A stretch of DNA of 64,000 nt, taken from Aggregicoccus sp. 17bor-14. GTDB taxonomy: Bacteria; Myxococcota; Myxococcia; Myxococcales; Myxococcaceae. Below are positions 17,721 to 26,380 of this stretch, piece by piece. Below the pieces are notes generated by a model that was not told the origin of the DNA, searched no databases, and saw only the letters and a list, made by a program, of their open reading frames with translations. The stretch's first letter is position 1, and every line of letters begins with the position of its first letter. Where the stretch lies: assembly GCF_009659535.1 (NCBI RefSeq), contig NZ_VJZZ01000008.1, positions 188,001 to 252,000 of the forward strand. The letters run 5' to 3'. The translations under genes and the position numbers were made by a program.

Positions 17721-19382
17721 TCAGTGCTGCACCTCTTCCAGCGCGGAGAGCGCGTAGCGCGCCGCGCGGGAGATGGCATCCGAGGACTCGGGCATCTCGG
17801 GGTAGTGCCCGGCGAGCGTGCGCTGCGGGAAGCGCAGCTGCGCGATCGCGTTGCGGTACGAGCGGCGCGCGCCCTCGAAGTCGCGGCTGCGCTCGTTCAC
17901 CTGCGCGAGCAGGTAGTGCCCGATGGCGAGCGTGGGCTCGAGGAACAGCGCCTTGGCGAGCTCCGAGCGTGCCTCGACCAGCTCCCCGCCCTGCAGCGCC
18001 GCCACGCCACCGAACACGCGCGCCTCCACGCACAAGGGCTCGCGCTGCAGCGCCTGGGAGAAGGCCTCGCGCGCGTGCGCGAGGTTGCCGAGCAGCGACT
18101 GCAGGTTGCCCAGGGTGAGCAGCGCGTCCAAGTCGTTGGGCTCGTCCGCGAGCAGGCGCTTCACGCCCGCCAGCGCCGCCGGGAAGTCGCCGCGCTCCAT
18201 GTGGCGCACGGCCGTCTCGAGCCGCGCCGCGGGTGAGCGGCCCTTGTCCGCGGCGGCGAGGGCGCTCGCACTGGCCGCGGGGCTGGCCGGCTCGGCGGGA
18301 CGGGCGGGCGGGGGCGCCGCGCGGGGCGCAGGGGTGGGCGCCGTGGGGGTGCGCGGCGGGGGCGCGGGGGCCTCGCGCGCGGCGAGCGGCCCGATGGGCG
18401 GCGAGCCCCGGCCCGGCGTGGGGTAGCGCGGCGCGAGCGAGGGCATGGCCACGGCCGAGGGGCGCGGGGGCAGCATCGCCGGGGTGCGCACGGGCGCGGG
18501 CGCGGGCGGCGCCACGAACTCGGCGGGGGGCGGCGGCCGGGCCTCGAGGGGCCGGCGGTACACGAAGGAGCCCTCCACCTCGATCATCTCGAAGCGGTCG
18601 TAGACCTTGAACAGGCTCTCCGAGTAGCCCAGCAGCAGGATGCCGCCGGGGCGCAGCACGGAGAGGAAGCGGTCCATCAGCGCCCGGATGGTGGGCAGGT
18701 CGAAGTAGATGATGACGTTGCGGCACAGCAGCACGTCGAGCGAGTCCGGCTTGACGTGGGAGAACACCGGCGCCGCCAGGTTCTGCCCGCCGAAGCGCAC
18801 GTACTGCTTGAGGCCGGCCTGCACCTGGTGCTGCCCCTCGTTGCCGTCGTCCACGGGCTGGAAGAAGCGCTGCAGCCGCTCCTGGGACATGCCCGCCATG
18901 CGCCGCGCCGAGTAGCGCCCGAGCTGAGCGTTCTCCACCGCGGCGGGGTTGAGGTCCGTGGCGTAGAGGTCCACGTCCAGGTGCGTGGCGCCCAGCTCTG
19001 CGAGCACCATGGCCACGCTGTAGGGCTCCTCGCCCGTGGCGCAGCCCGCGCTCCACACGCTCACGCGCCGCCCGTCGCGCCGCGCGCGGCTGAGCGCCTC
19101 GGGCAGGATGCGGCGCTCCAGCGCGCGGAACTGCTTCGCGTCGCGGAAGAACTCGGTGTGGCCCACCGTCACCAGCGGCAGCAGCGAGCGCAGCTCGTGC
19201 TCGCCCGCGAGCTCGCGCAGGCGGCGCACGTACTCCTCGGCATCCGAGATGCCCAGGGCGGGCATGCGCGCACTGAGGGCGAGCCGGAGGCTGTGGTAGC
19301 CGTCCGGGTTGATCTTCAGCCCGGCGCGCTCCAGCAGGAGCGCCGCCAGCTGCTGCAGGGCGCGCACGGTGACACCGGACAT
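17721..19382 (-). CDS. frzF: FrzF, CheR-type methyltransferase with TPR region
   Basis: SAM-dependent methyltransferase expected to methylate the receptor FrzCD and so set reversal frequency. The CheR N-terminal domain covers about 1-75, with [11 protein letters not shown] at 71-81. The SAM-binding segment is [12 protein letters not shown] (111-122) and the conserved [11 protein letters not shown] is at about 218-228. A Pro/Ala-rich linker (about 280-390) leads to a C-terminal region of TPR-like repeats (about 395-525), as in the M. xanthus protein, where the TPRs regulate methylation. It follows frzE by 4 nt. I remember the methylesterase gene frzG lying between these two in M. xanthus; no room for it exists here. 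Confidence 0.93.
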   Translation of the reverse strand: MSGVTVRALQQLAALLLERAGLKINPDGYHSLRLALSARMPALGISDAEEYVRRLRELAGEHELRSLLPLVTVGHTEFFRDAKQFRALERRILPEALSRARRDGRRVSVWSAGCATGEEPYSVAMVLAELGATHLDVDLYATDLNPAAVENAQLGRYSARRMAGMSQERLQRFFQPVDDGNEGQHQVQAGLKQYVRFGGQNLAAPVFSHVKPDSLDVLLCRNVIIYFDLPTIRALMDRFLSVLRPGGILLLGYSESLFKVYDRFEMIEVEGSFVYRRPLEARPPPPAEFVAPPAPAPVRTPAMLPPRPSAVAMPSLAPRYPTPGRGSPPIGPLAAREAPAPPPRTPTAPTPAPRAAPPPARPAEPASPAASASALAAADKGRSPAARLETAVRHMERGDFPAALAGVKRLLADEPNDLDALLTLGNLQSLLGNLAHAREAFSQALQREPLCVEARVFGGVAALQGGELVEARSELAKALFLEPTLAIGHYLLAQVNERSRDFEGARRSYRNAIAQLRFPQRTLAGHYPEMPESSDAISRAARYALSALEEVQH

Positions 19383-19386
19383 GGAA

Positions 19387-21654
19387 TCAGGTGAGCCGAT
19401 CGATGGCCTGGGCGAGCACCTCGACCCCGAGCTCCCCCTTCACGAGGTAGGCGTCCGCGCCGGCGTCCAGGCCGCGCCGCTTGTCCTCGGGAGAGGCGAG
19501 CGAGGAGAGGATGATCACCGGGATGCGCGCGAGCGAGGCGGTGCTCTTGAGCCGGCGCGTGAGGCTGAAGCCGTCCAGCTTGGGCATCTGCACGTCGGAG
19601 AGGATGAGATCGTAGCTCGCAGCCTGGGCCTTGGCGTACGCCTCCTCGCCGTCCTGCGCCTCCTCCACGTTGTGGCCGAGCGCCTTCACCAGCGCGCTCT
19701 CGGTGGCGCGCGCGATGGGCGAGTCGTCCACCAGCAGCACGCGCAGCCGCTTCGTCGCGGGCGCCTGGGTGACGGGGCGTGCCATGCGGCGCACCTCGGT
19801 CATGATGTCCGGCACGTGCAGCAGCACCGCGATGCGCCCGTCCTCGAGCGCCGCAGTGCCTGCGATAAAGGGCGCGCCCTTGAGGAACTCGCCGCCGCAG
19901 GGCTTCACGGCCACCTCGCGCTCGTCCACGAAGCCGTCCACCACCAGGGCGGCCTCGTCGGCGCCGTGGCGCACCACCACCGCCGGGGGGCGGTCGAAGC
20001 GGTTGCCGCCGTTGAGGCCCAGCAGGGGCCCCAGCGCGACGAGCGCGGTGGGCTTGCCGCGGTGCTTCACCGCGAGCGTGCCGAACACCTCGAGCCGGTC
20101 CTCGGGCTTGAGGCGGATGACCGCCTCCACGTCCGCCGCGGGGATGCCGTAGACGTCGTCGCCCAGGCGCACCAGCAGCACCTTCATGAGCGCGAGCGAC
20201 TGGGGCAGGCGCAGCGACACGGTGAGGCCGCGGCCCAGCCGGCTCTTGAGCGACACGGAGCCACCCAGGGACTCCACCTTGCGCTTCACCACGTCCATGC
20301 CCACGCCGCGCCCGGAGATCTCGCTGACCTCCTCGCGGGTGGAGAAGCCGGGGCGGAACACGAGCTCGATCGCCTCGCGCTCGCTGAGCGCGTCCGCCTG
20401 CGCCTGGGTGAGCAGGCGCTTGGACACGGCGCTCGCCCTCACGCGGTCGGGGTCGATGCCGCGCCCGTCGTCGTCCACCTCGAGGTGCAGCATCTCGCCG
20501 TCCACGCGGGCGCGGATGCGCACCCGGCCGGTGGCGGGCTTGCCCAGCTGGGTGCGCAGGTCCGCGCTCTCCAGGCCGTGGTCCACCGCGTTGCGCAGCA
20601 GGTGCACCATCGCATCGCGCACGTCGGCGAGCATGGAGCGGTCCACGCCGGCGTCGCTGTTCTCGATGACGAGGTCCACCTCCTTGCCCTGCTGGCGGCT
20701 CAGGTCGCGCACGGCGCGCGGGAAGGCGTCGAACACGCTGGCGAGCGGCACCAGGCGCGCGTCGGCCACGTGGTCCGCGAGGATGGCGAGGCTGCCGTGC
20801 AGGGTGTTCACCCCGTCCTCGTTGCGGCGCACGAAGCGGAACGCGTCGTCGCGCAGCATGTGCAGGTCGCTCTCGAGCCGGTCCAGCTGCGCGCGCTCCT
20901 CGGCCTGCAGCTGCAGCTGCTCACCGAAGTGCAGGAAGCGGTCGGAGATGCGGCTGAAGCGCTCGAGGATCTGCGCCATGTCCTCGCCGCGCAGCTGGTT
21001 GCGCGCGCTCTCCACGAGCAGGTCGCCCGCGAGCAGGCCCAGCGCGTCCAGCGTCTCCACGTTCACGCGGATGGTGCGATCCGCGACCGGGTTCGCCTTG
21101 GCCGCGGCCGCGTCCTCCGCGGCGGCCGGTGCCTGTACCGGAGCCGCAGGAGCCGCGACGGGCGCGGGCGCCGCCTGGACCGGCGGAGGCGCGGGCGCCG
21201 CGGGCTTCGGCGCCGGAGCGGGCGCTGCGGCCTTGGCGGCCGCGGGCTTGGGGCCCAGGTGCGGGATGGGGCTGCCCGAGGCCGCCGCGAGCGCGGCGCA
21301 CATCTCCTCGGTGGCCGAGGTGCCCGTGTGGGCGCTGGGCATGTCCTCGACGAGGTCCGAGAGCACGTCGCAGGCGCGCAGGAGCAGGTCGGTGGCCACG
21401 GCGGTGGCCGTCTTGCCCTCGCGCTCGCTGCGCAGCACGTCCTCGGCCGCGTGGGCGAGCTGCCCGATGGCGCCGAGGCCCAGCATGCGGGCCTCGCCCT
21501 TCATCGTGTGCAGCTCGCGCGCGACGTCGTCCGCGGCCTGCGCGGCCGTGGGCTTCTCGAGGTCGATCACGCCGAGCTGGATCTTCTGCAGCCGGTCGGC
21601 GGTGATCTCCTGGAACTTCTTCAGCAGTGACTTCTTGAGGGCCTCGGTGTCCAT
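19387..21654 (-). CDS. frzE: FrzE, CheA-CheY hybrid histidine kinase
   Basis: The central kinase of the Frz pathway, 755 residues. An N-terminal HPt domain carries the phospho-acceptor His49 in [14 protein letters not shown] remember His49 as the phospho-site of M. xanthus FrzE. An Ala/Pro-rich linker (about 135-185) follows, then a dimerisation segment. Next come the GHKL kinase domain (AVDHGLES, then [10 protein letters not shown] and GRGVGMDVV), a CheW-like domain, and a C-terminal receiver with the acidic pocket VLLVDDSP and phospho-acceptor near Asp687 ([13 protein letters not shown]). It is expected to autophosphorylate and pass phosphate to FrzZ, while its own receiver inhibits the kinase. 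It lies 41 nt after frzCD and 4 nt before frzF. Confidence 0.95.
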   Translation of the reverse strand: MDTEALKKSLLKKFQEITADRLQKIQLGVIDLEKPTAAQAADDVARELHTMKGEARMLGLGAIGQLAHAAEDVLRSEREGKTATAVATDLLLRACDVLSDLVEDMPSAHTGTSATEEMCAALAAASGSPIPHLGPKPAAAKAAAPAPAPKPAAPAPPPVQAAPAPVAAPAAPVQAPAAAEDAAAAKANPVADRTIRVNVETLDALGLLAGDLLVESARNQLRGEDMAQILERFSRISDRFLHFGEQLQLQAEERAQLDRLESDLHMLRDDAFRFVRRNEDGVNTLHGSLAILADHVADARLVPLASVFDAFPRAVRDLSRQQGKEVDLVIENSDAGVDRSMLADVRDAMVHLLRNAVDHGLESADLRTQLGKPATGRVRIRARVDGEMLHLEVDDDGRGIDPDRVRASAVSKRLLTQAQADALSEREAIELVFRPGFSTREEVSEISGRGVGMDVVKRKVESLGGSVSLKSRLGRGLTVSLRLPQSLALMKVLLVRLGDDVYGIPAADVEAVIRLKPEDRLEVFGTLAVKHRGKPTALVALGPLLGLNGGNRFDRPPAVVVRHGADEAALVVDGFVDEREVAVKPCGGEFLKGAPFIAGTAALEDGRIAVLLHVPDIMTEVRRMARPVTQAPATKRLRVLLVDDSPIARATESALVKALGHNVEEAQDGEEAYAKAQAASYDLILSDVQMPKLDGFSLTRRLKSTASLARIPVIILSSLASPEDKRRGLDAGADAYLVKGELGVEVLAQAIDRLT

Positions 21655-21695
21655 GGCAGAAGGGGCGACGGGTGCCGCTCGCCCCTCCCCTCTCC

Positions 21696-22967
21696 CTAGT
21701 CGGCCTTGAAGCGCTTGATGAGCTCCGCGAGGCGGCCCGCGAGCCCGGTGAGCTCGGAGGCGGCGCCCGTGGCCTGCTTGGAGGCCTGCGTCGTCTGGCG
21801 GGTCACGTCCTCGATCTCGGCCATGCTCGCCACCACCTGCTCGGTGGCGGTGCGCTGCTGCTGGGTCGCGAGGTTGATGACGCGCGCCGCGTCACTGGTC
21901 TCCTGCACGCCGGAGAGGATGCCCTCCACGGCCTGCGCGGCCACCGCGCCCAGGCGCTCGCCGCTCTCGGTGGCGCTCTTGGAGGCGTCCGCCGCACCGG
22001 CCGCGGCGGCCGTGGCCTCGCGGATCTCGGTGATCAGGTTCTTGATCTCCTTGGTGGAGTCCAGGACGTTCTCCGCGAGGCGGCGCATCTCGGCCGCCAC
22101 GATGGAGAAGCCCTTGCCGGCCTCACCCGCCCGGCTGCCCTCGAGCGCCGCGTTGAGCGCGAGCAGGTCCGAGCGGTCGGCGATCTCGTCGATCACCTCG
22201 ACCACCGTGCCGATGCGCTCCACGCGCTTGCTGAGCTTGGTGATGGAGTCCGCCACCGCGACGCCGTCGCTGCGGATCTGCTGCATCGCCTGGATGAACT
22301 CACCGATGGCGCCGCGGCCCGCGCGCGCCGCGCCCAGGGTCTCCTCCGCCACGCGGGCGACCGCGCCGGCGTTCTCGGCGATCTGCGCGCTCGCGTGCTT
22401 GAGCTCCTCCATGGTGGCGGTGGTCTCGTGGATCGCCGCCGCCTGCTCCGTGGACGAGGTCTCGTGCTGGGTGCTGGCCGCGAGCACCTGGTTCGCGGAC
22501 GAGGAGAGCCGCAGGGCGGCCTCGTTGATCTCGCGCACGAAGGTGCGCAGCGTCTCGATCACCTTGCCGAAGCCCTCGAGCAGGGGCCCGAGCTGCGCGT
22601 CCTCGGTGCTGGTGTTCCAGCGCGAGAGGTCACCCTCGCGCACCAGCATGATCAGCGCGTCGATGGCGCGGTCGATCTCCTGCGAGGCCACCTGCTTGCG
22701 GTGCTCCGCGATCGACATCTGGTCGACGAAGCGGTTGAAGAGCTGCGCGATCTGCGCGGCCTGGCCATCCAGGCCCTCCGCGGGGGCGCGCGCCGTCCAG
22801 TCGCCGGAGAGCGTACGGGTGAGCGCGTCCGCGATGGCGGCGAGGCCGGGGTCGGCCGCGGAGACCACGTTCGTGGTCTTGGGAGCAGCCGCCTTGGCGG
22901 CGGAGCTCGCCTTCTTGGGGGCGCGGCCCTTGGCCGCAGGCTTCGCGTTGGGGGTGTCGAGGGACAT
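21696..22967 (-). CDS. frzCD: FrzCD, soluble methyl-accepting chemotaxis receptor
   Basis: A 423-residue methyl-accepting protein without any membrane segment, as expected for the cytoplasmic, nucleoid-associated FrzCD. The N-terminus is strongly basic (KPAAKGRAPKKASSAAKAAAPK region, residues 9-31), matching the DNA-binding tail described for FrzCD. A short middle region (IDRAIDALIMLVREGDLSRWN) is followed by a long coiled-coil signalling domain. The hairpin tip, which binds CheA/CheW, is IADRSDLLALNAALEGSRAGEAGKGF, read here in two parts around residues 265-290. Glu/Gln pairs suitable for methylation by FrzF flank it. The ATG at 22967 is preceded by AAGGAAGG about 12 nt upstream. Role: input of the Frz reversal pathway. 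Confidence 0.95.
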   Translation of the reverse strand: MSLDTPNAKPAAKGRAPKKASSAAKAAAPKTTNVVSAADPGLAAIADALTRTLSGDWTARAPAEGLDGQAAQIAQLFNRFVDQMSIAEHRKQVASQEIDRAIDALIMLVREGDLSRWNTSTEDAQLGPLLEGFGKVIETLRTFVREINEAALRLSSSANQVLAASTQHETSSTEQAAAIHETTATMEELKHASAQIAENAGAVARVAEETLGAARAGRGAIGEFIQAMQQIRSDGVAVADSITKLSKRVERIGTVVEVIDEIADRSDLLALNAALEGSRAGEAGKGFSIVAAEMRRLAENVLDSTKEIKNLITEIREATAAAAGAADASKSATESGERLGAVAAQAVEGILSGVQETSDAARVINLATQQQRTATEQVVASMAEIEDVTRQTTQASKQATGAASELTGLAGRLAELIKRFKAD

Positions 22968-22985
22968 GTGAGTCGGTGCCTTCCT

Positions 22986-23381
22986 TCAGACTGCAGAATT
23001 CACGGTTTCAGCGAGATCGATGAGCAGCACGGGGGCGGAGTCCTGCGCGGGGTCCTCCGCCGCATCCAGGCACAGCCCCACCGCGTAGGGCGGTGCGCCG
23101 GCCGGGGGCGGCATGCGCCGCAGGGCGTTGAGCGGCACGGGGCGCACGCCGCGCACCGCGTCCACGCGCAGGTGGCCCTCGCCCTCGGGGAGCTGGAACA
23201 CCAGCGCGCGCGCGCCCTGGCGCAGCACTCCCAGCTCGGGCACGGAGAAGTCGTCGGGCAGCGCGCGGTCGATGCGCAGCACCTGGGAGGCGTCCGCGCC
23301 GTACACGGCGTTGCCCACCTCGAAGAAGAGCAGGTCCACCTGTTCGGCCGCGACCTCCGCGTCCGCGCGCACGTCGCTCAC
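22986..23381 (-). CDS. frzB: FrzB, CheW-like protein
   Basis: A 131-residue CheW-like protein, second in the frz operon. Short strands typical of the CheW fold are visible (DLLFFEVGNAVYGADASQVLRI and GHLRVDAVRGVRPV), but the sequence is divergent. Assignment to frzB rests mainly on its position between frzA and frzCD. In M. xanthus, FrzB is required for the pathway and links FrzCD inputs, and it is thought not to couple FrzE as FrzA does. The start is a GTG overlapping the frzA stop (GTGA), so translation is coupled. Confidence 0.88.
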   Translation of the reverse strand: MSDVRADAEVAAEQVDLLFFEVGNAVYGADASQVLRIDRALPDDFSVPELGVLRQGARALVFQLPEGEGHLRVDAVRGVRPVPLNALRRMPPPAGAPPYAVGLCLDAAEDPAQDSAPVLLIDLAETVNSAV

Positions 23382-23893
23382 CGGGCCACCGCCCGCTGAC
23401 GCGCCGTCTGCAGCAGCTTGGGGAAGTTGAGCAGGCTGAAGCCCTCGCTGGCGCTCGCGCCCTGCACCACGCCGAGCAGGTGCTCGGCGGCGGAGTCCCC
23501 GCCCAGCGGCGGCGGCAGGATGTCCGAGACGTAGAAGCGCTTGAGGCCGAGCACCGCGTCCGCGACGACGCCGGCGACGAAGGCGCCGCTCGCGCCGACG
23601 AAGAGCCGCGTGCGCGGACCGATGCGCGCCTCGCCCTTGCCGAGGAAGCGCAGGATGTCCACCACGGGGAGGACCTCGCCGCGGTGACCGGTGACGCCCA
23701 TGACGTAGGCGGGGGTGCGCGGCAGGGGCGTGAGCAGGCCTGCGCGCAGCACCTCGAGCACGTTCTCGCTCGGCACGGCGAGCCGCAGCTCACCGAGACG
23801 GAAGCAGAAGAACTCCTGGTCCGGACGCGCCTGGGCCACGGTGGCACGATCAGGGGCGTTGCGGAGCGCGCGCTGAAGGGGTGTGGTGATCAA
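23378..23893 (-). CDS. frzA: FrzA, CheW adaptor
   Basis: CheW-type adaptor that should couple FrzCD to the kinase FrzE. The CheW fold is clear: FFCFRLGELRLAVPSENVLEVLR, then the conserved Gly-rich turn VMGVTGHRGEVLPVVDILRFLG, and strands TRLFVGASGAFVAGVVADAVLG. About 171 residues if translation begins at TTG 23893. The longer open frame upstream runs through the divergent promoter region and is rejected. No strong ribosome site precedes 23893, so the start is uncertain; a GTG at 23839 is another option. First gene of the minus-strand frz operon, with frzZ diverging from it. Confidence 0.88.
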   Translation of the reverse strand: MITTPLQRALRNAPDRATVAQARPDQEFFCFRLGELRLAVPSENVLEVLRAGLLTPLPRTPAYVMGVTGHRGEVLPVVDILRFLGKGEARIGPRTRLFVGASGAFVAGVVADAVLGLKRFYVSDILPPPLGGDSAAEHLLGVVQGASASEGFSLLNFPKLLQTARQRAVAR

Positions 23894-24005
23894 GGCAGCG
23901 AAGTATCCGGAACTCAGTTGCGGCCGGTCAAGCAAGGGGCCGAGTTTCGCGTGGTGGGCCCCACCCCAACGGTGTAGGGTTGGTAGGCTATTCCAGAGGA
24001 GAGCG
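23894..24005. promoter_or_regulatory. frzA/frzZ divergent promoter region
   Basis: This 112-nt gap must hold promoters for the frz operon (minus strand) and for frzZ (plus strand). The frzZ ribosome site GAGGAGAG is clear at 23996-24003. I see no hexamer pair close to consensus, so the exact promoters are not assigned. Confidence 0.45.
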
Positions 24006-24836
24006 ATGTCCCGCGTACTCGTCATCGATGACAGCCCCATGCTGGTGGAGCTCACGGTGGGCGCCCTGAACTCGGCCGGATACCAGGCGAGTGGTGCGCT
24101 CGACCTGGCGAGCCTCGAGCAGCGCCTCGTGGAGGGGCCCTACGTCCTCATCCTGATGGACGTGAACATGCCGGAGATGTTCGGCGACGACGTCGTGGAG
24201 TACCTCCGCACACAGAAGAAGGTTCAGTCCAAGCTGGTGCTCTACTCCGACATCCCGGAGGCGGAGCTCGCCGCGAAGGCCCGCGCCTCGGGGGCGGACG
24301 GCTACATCCTCAAGGGCGGCGGCCTCGAGGCCGTGCTCGCCGGGGTGACCCAGCTCGCGGGTCCTCCGAAGGGCGCTCCCGCCGCCGCGGCCGCTCCGGC
24401 CGCCGCCGCGCCTGCGGCCGCCGCCGCCGCGCCGGCCGCGCCCAAGCCCGGCGCGCGCAAGCCGCGCATCCTCATCGTGGACGACAGCGAGATGACCGCC
24501 CGCATCATCGAGGCGGACCTCGTCACCAAGGGCTTCGAGGTGCACGTCGCCGACACGGCGGACAAGGCCACGAAGATCATCCTCAAGAAGCAGACCCGTC
24601 CGGACCTGGTGCTCCTGGACGTGCGCATGCCCAACGTGGACGGCGAGCAGTTCTGCCGCTTCATCAAGAGCAACAGCCTCTTCAAGGGCATCAAGGTGCT
24701 GCTGTGCTCGGGCGAGGAGCCCGCGGAGCTGCAGCGCATCTGCCGCGAGGCGGGCGCGGACGGCTACGTGCCCAAGGACGCGGTGCTCAGCAAGGTGGTC
24801 GCGAGCGAGCTGCCACCCTCGAGCAGCGAGGGCTGA
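24006..24836 (+). CDS. frzZ: FrzZ, tandem-receiver response regulator
   Basis: Output protein of the Frz pathway: two receiver domains and no DNA-binding domain. Receiver 1 covers about 1-118, with phospho-acceptor Asp52 in VLILMDVNMP. An Ala/Pro-rich linker at about 121-150 leads to receiver 2 (153-276), with ILIVDDSE and phospho-acceptor Asp205 in LVLLDVRMP. The layout and Asp52 agree with what I remember of M. xanthus FrzZ (Asp52 and Asp220); the difference in the second number reflects a shorter linker. In M. xanthus, phosphorylated FrzZ goes to the leading pole and promotes reversal. A good ribosome site (GGAG) precedes the ATG. It diverges from frzA. Confidence 0.95.
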   Translation: MSRVLVIDDSPMLVELTVGALNSAGYQASGALDLASLEQRLVEGPYVLILMDVNMPEMFGDDVVEYLRTQKKVQSKLVLYSDIPEAELAAKARASGADGYILKGGGLEAVLAGVTQLAGPPKGAPAAAAAPAAAAPAAAAAAPAAPKPGARKPRILIVDDSEMTARIIEADLVTKGFEVHVADTADKATKIILKKQTRPDLVLLDVRMPNVDGEQFCRFIKSNSLFKGIKVLLCSGEEPAELQRICREAGADGYVPKDAVLSKVVASELPPSSSEG

Positions 24837-24852
24837 GGCCCCCGCTGCACTC

Positions 24853-24888
24853 CGCACAGCGGCCGCGCTTCAGGCGCTGCGCTGTGCG
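24853..24888. terminator. Inverted repeat between convergent genes
   Basis: A 9-bp perfect inverted repeat, CGCACAGCG at 24853-24861 and CGCTGTGCG at 24880-24888, with an 18-nt loop. It lies between the frzZ stop and the last codons of the radical SAM gene. It could act as a bidirectional terminator, but there is no U-tract and the right arm is coding. Confidence 0.3.
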
Positions 24889-26186
24889 CCCGCGGCGTTG
24901 TGGCGCTCCTGCAGGCCGCGCGAGAAGTTGCCGATGATGAGCCCCGGGCGCGCCTCCTTCAGGCGGCGCAGCAGCTCGCGGATGCCCACCGGCTCGCCGC
25001 CCGCCCCCACCCCGCGCGCCACCTCGATGTACTGCAGCGGATCGATGGCGAGCGGCCGGGTCTGCACCTGGTCCACGCGGTAGCGGCACACGAGGTTCTC
25101 CAGCGCCTGCACCTCGCCCTCGCGGTCGGTCACGCCGGGGAAGAGCAGCAGGTTGAGCGAGAGGTAGGCGCCGCGCTCGCGGGCGAGCGCGATGGAGCGC
25201 TCCACGTCCTCCCAGGTGTACTTCACCGGCTTGTAGTAGGCCTCGTAGAGCCCCTTGGTCGCCGCGTTGAGCGAGACGCGCACCGCGTCCAGGCCCGCGT
25301 CGAGCAGGGCCTCGAGCCCGTGGGTGAGGCTCGCGTTGGTGTTGATGTTGATGGAGCCCACGGGGGTGTGGGCGCGCATGTAGCGGATGGCCTCGGCGAT
25401 CTGCTTGTAGCGCGTGAGCGGCTCGCCCTCGCAGCCCTGCCCGAAGCTGACCATGGTGCGGCCCGGCGCGTGCTGCAGGTGGTAGAGCCCGATTTTGCCC
25501 ATCTCCTCGCCGCTGGGCCCGTCGTCCATGCGCTCGTGGCTCGCGGGCGGCCCGTCCGCGGGCTGGTCCGAGATGCAGCCCACGCAGCGCGCGTTGCACA
25601 TGACGGAGGCCGGGATGGCGCCCTCGTCGCGCGCGTAGAAGATGTTCTGGCTGGTGAAGCAGCGGTACAGCAGCGCGCAGGTCTTGAGCTGCTTGAGCAC
25701 GCGGTTGTCCGGATAGCGCGCGAGGTGCGCGTCCACCGCCTTCTTCAGGTCCGGCGTGGAGTAGAGCTGGGGATCCCAGTGGCCGCGGCGGTCGGTATGG
25801 ATGGCCCAGGCGACCGCGCCCTCCTCGCCCCAGGCGGCGGCGGTGTAGGCCCACTGCGGGAGCACGGGGCCGCCCTCCCCCTTCACCTCGCCGGGGAGGA
25901 AGGTGCGGGTGTAGCCGGGGGGCAGCAGCGCGCCCACGGCGTTGGGGACGAAGCGCTTGCCGTCCACGGTGAACTCGCGCACGAGCTCGAGCTCGCCGGT
26001 CTCCGGGTGCATGCCGACCGGCAGGCGGCCCGGCAGGTGGACGAGCCGGCCCGCCTCGGGCAGCGGGATGGGGCGATCCTGCGGCGGGACGAGGTCCTCG
26101 CCGCTGCGCAGGGTGGCCACGAGGTAGGGGTGCTCGAGCACGCGGCCCTTGGGGTCCGCGACGAGCAGCTTGGGAAGAGACGCCAT
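24870..26186 (-). CDS. Radical SAM protein with N-terminal extension
   Basis: A 438-residue iron-sulfur enzyme. The SAM-cleaving cluster is held by Cys197, Cys201 and Cys204 in MCNARCVGC (CX3CX2C). It sits unusually far from the start because about 190 residues of another domain precede it. The downstream TIM-barrel strands follow: FGQGCEGEPLTRYKQIAEAIR, the glycine-rich GSININTNAS, and DAVRVSLNA. This pattern resembles the MoaA/SPASM-like superfamily, but I see no C-terminal SPASM cysteine cluster. Substrate unknown. It lies between frzZ and ald; I recall that myxobacterial frz regions have a gene here, but I do not know of a link to motility. Confidence 0.82.
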   Translation of the reverse strand: MASLPKLLVADPKGRVLEHPYLVATLRSGEDLVPPQDRPIPLPEAGRLVHLPGRLPVGMHPETGELELVREFTVDGKRFVPNAVGALLPPGYTRTFLPGEVKGEGGPVLPQWAYTAAAWGEEGAVAWAIHTDRRGHWDPQLYSTPDLKKAVDAHLARYPDNRVLKQLKTCALLYRCFTSQNIFYARDEGAIPASVMCNARCVGCISDQPADGPPASHERMDDGPSGEEMGKIGLYHLQHAPGRTMVSFGQGCEGEPLTRYKQIAEAIRYMRAHTPVGSININTNASLTHGLEALLDAGLDAVRVSLNAATKGLYEAYYKPVKYTWEDVERSIALARERGAYLSLNLLLFPGVTDREGEVQALENLVCRYRVDQVQTRPLAIDPLQYIEVARGVGAGGEPVGIRELLRRLKEARPGLIIGNFSRGLQERHNAAGAQRSA

Positions 26187-26321
26187 GCGCGTCTAACTAC
26201 CACCGGGGCCGCGCTACTTCGACCCGCGTGTGCGCCCGCCCGGGCGCCCCCCTTGGCGGAGGAGGCAGAGGGGTCACCGCTGCCCCGTCGCACATGACGC
26301 GGCGCGTGGCCCCGGCTTGCC

Positions 26322-26349
26322 TTGACTCTCCCCTTCGGGGGGATACGGT
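26322..26349 (+). promoter_or_regulatory. Putative ald promoter
   Basis: TTGACT (26322-26327) and TACGGT (26344-26349), separated by 16 nt, match sigma70-type -35 and -10 elements loosely. Transcription would begin about 25-30 nt before the GTG start at 26381. Not tested; the -10 is weak. Confidence 0.35.
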
Positions 26350-26380
26350 GCGCCACCATTTTTTGCCCCGGAGGGCTGCT

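Noticed and set aside
19383-19386. A hidden frzG between frzE and frzF
   Set aside because: Only 4 nt separate the genes, and neither protein carries an extra CheB-like GxGxxG methylesterase domain.
24360-24450. An imperfect GC repeat inside frzZ
   Set aside because: It is the codon-level repetition of the Ala/Pro linker between the two receivers, not a DNA element.
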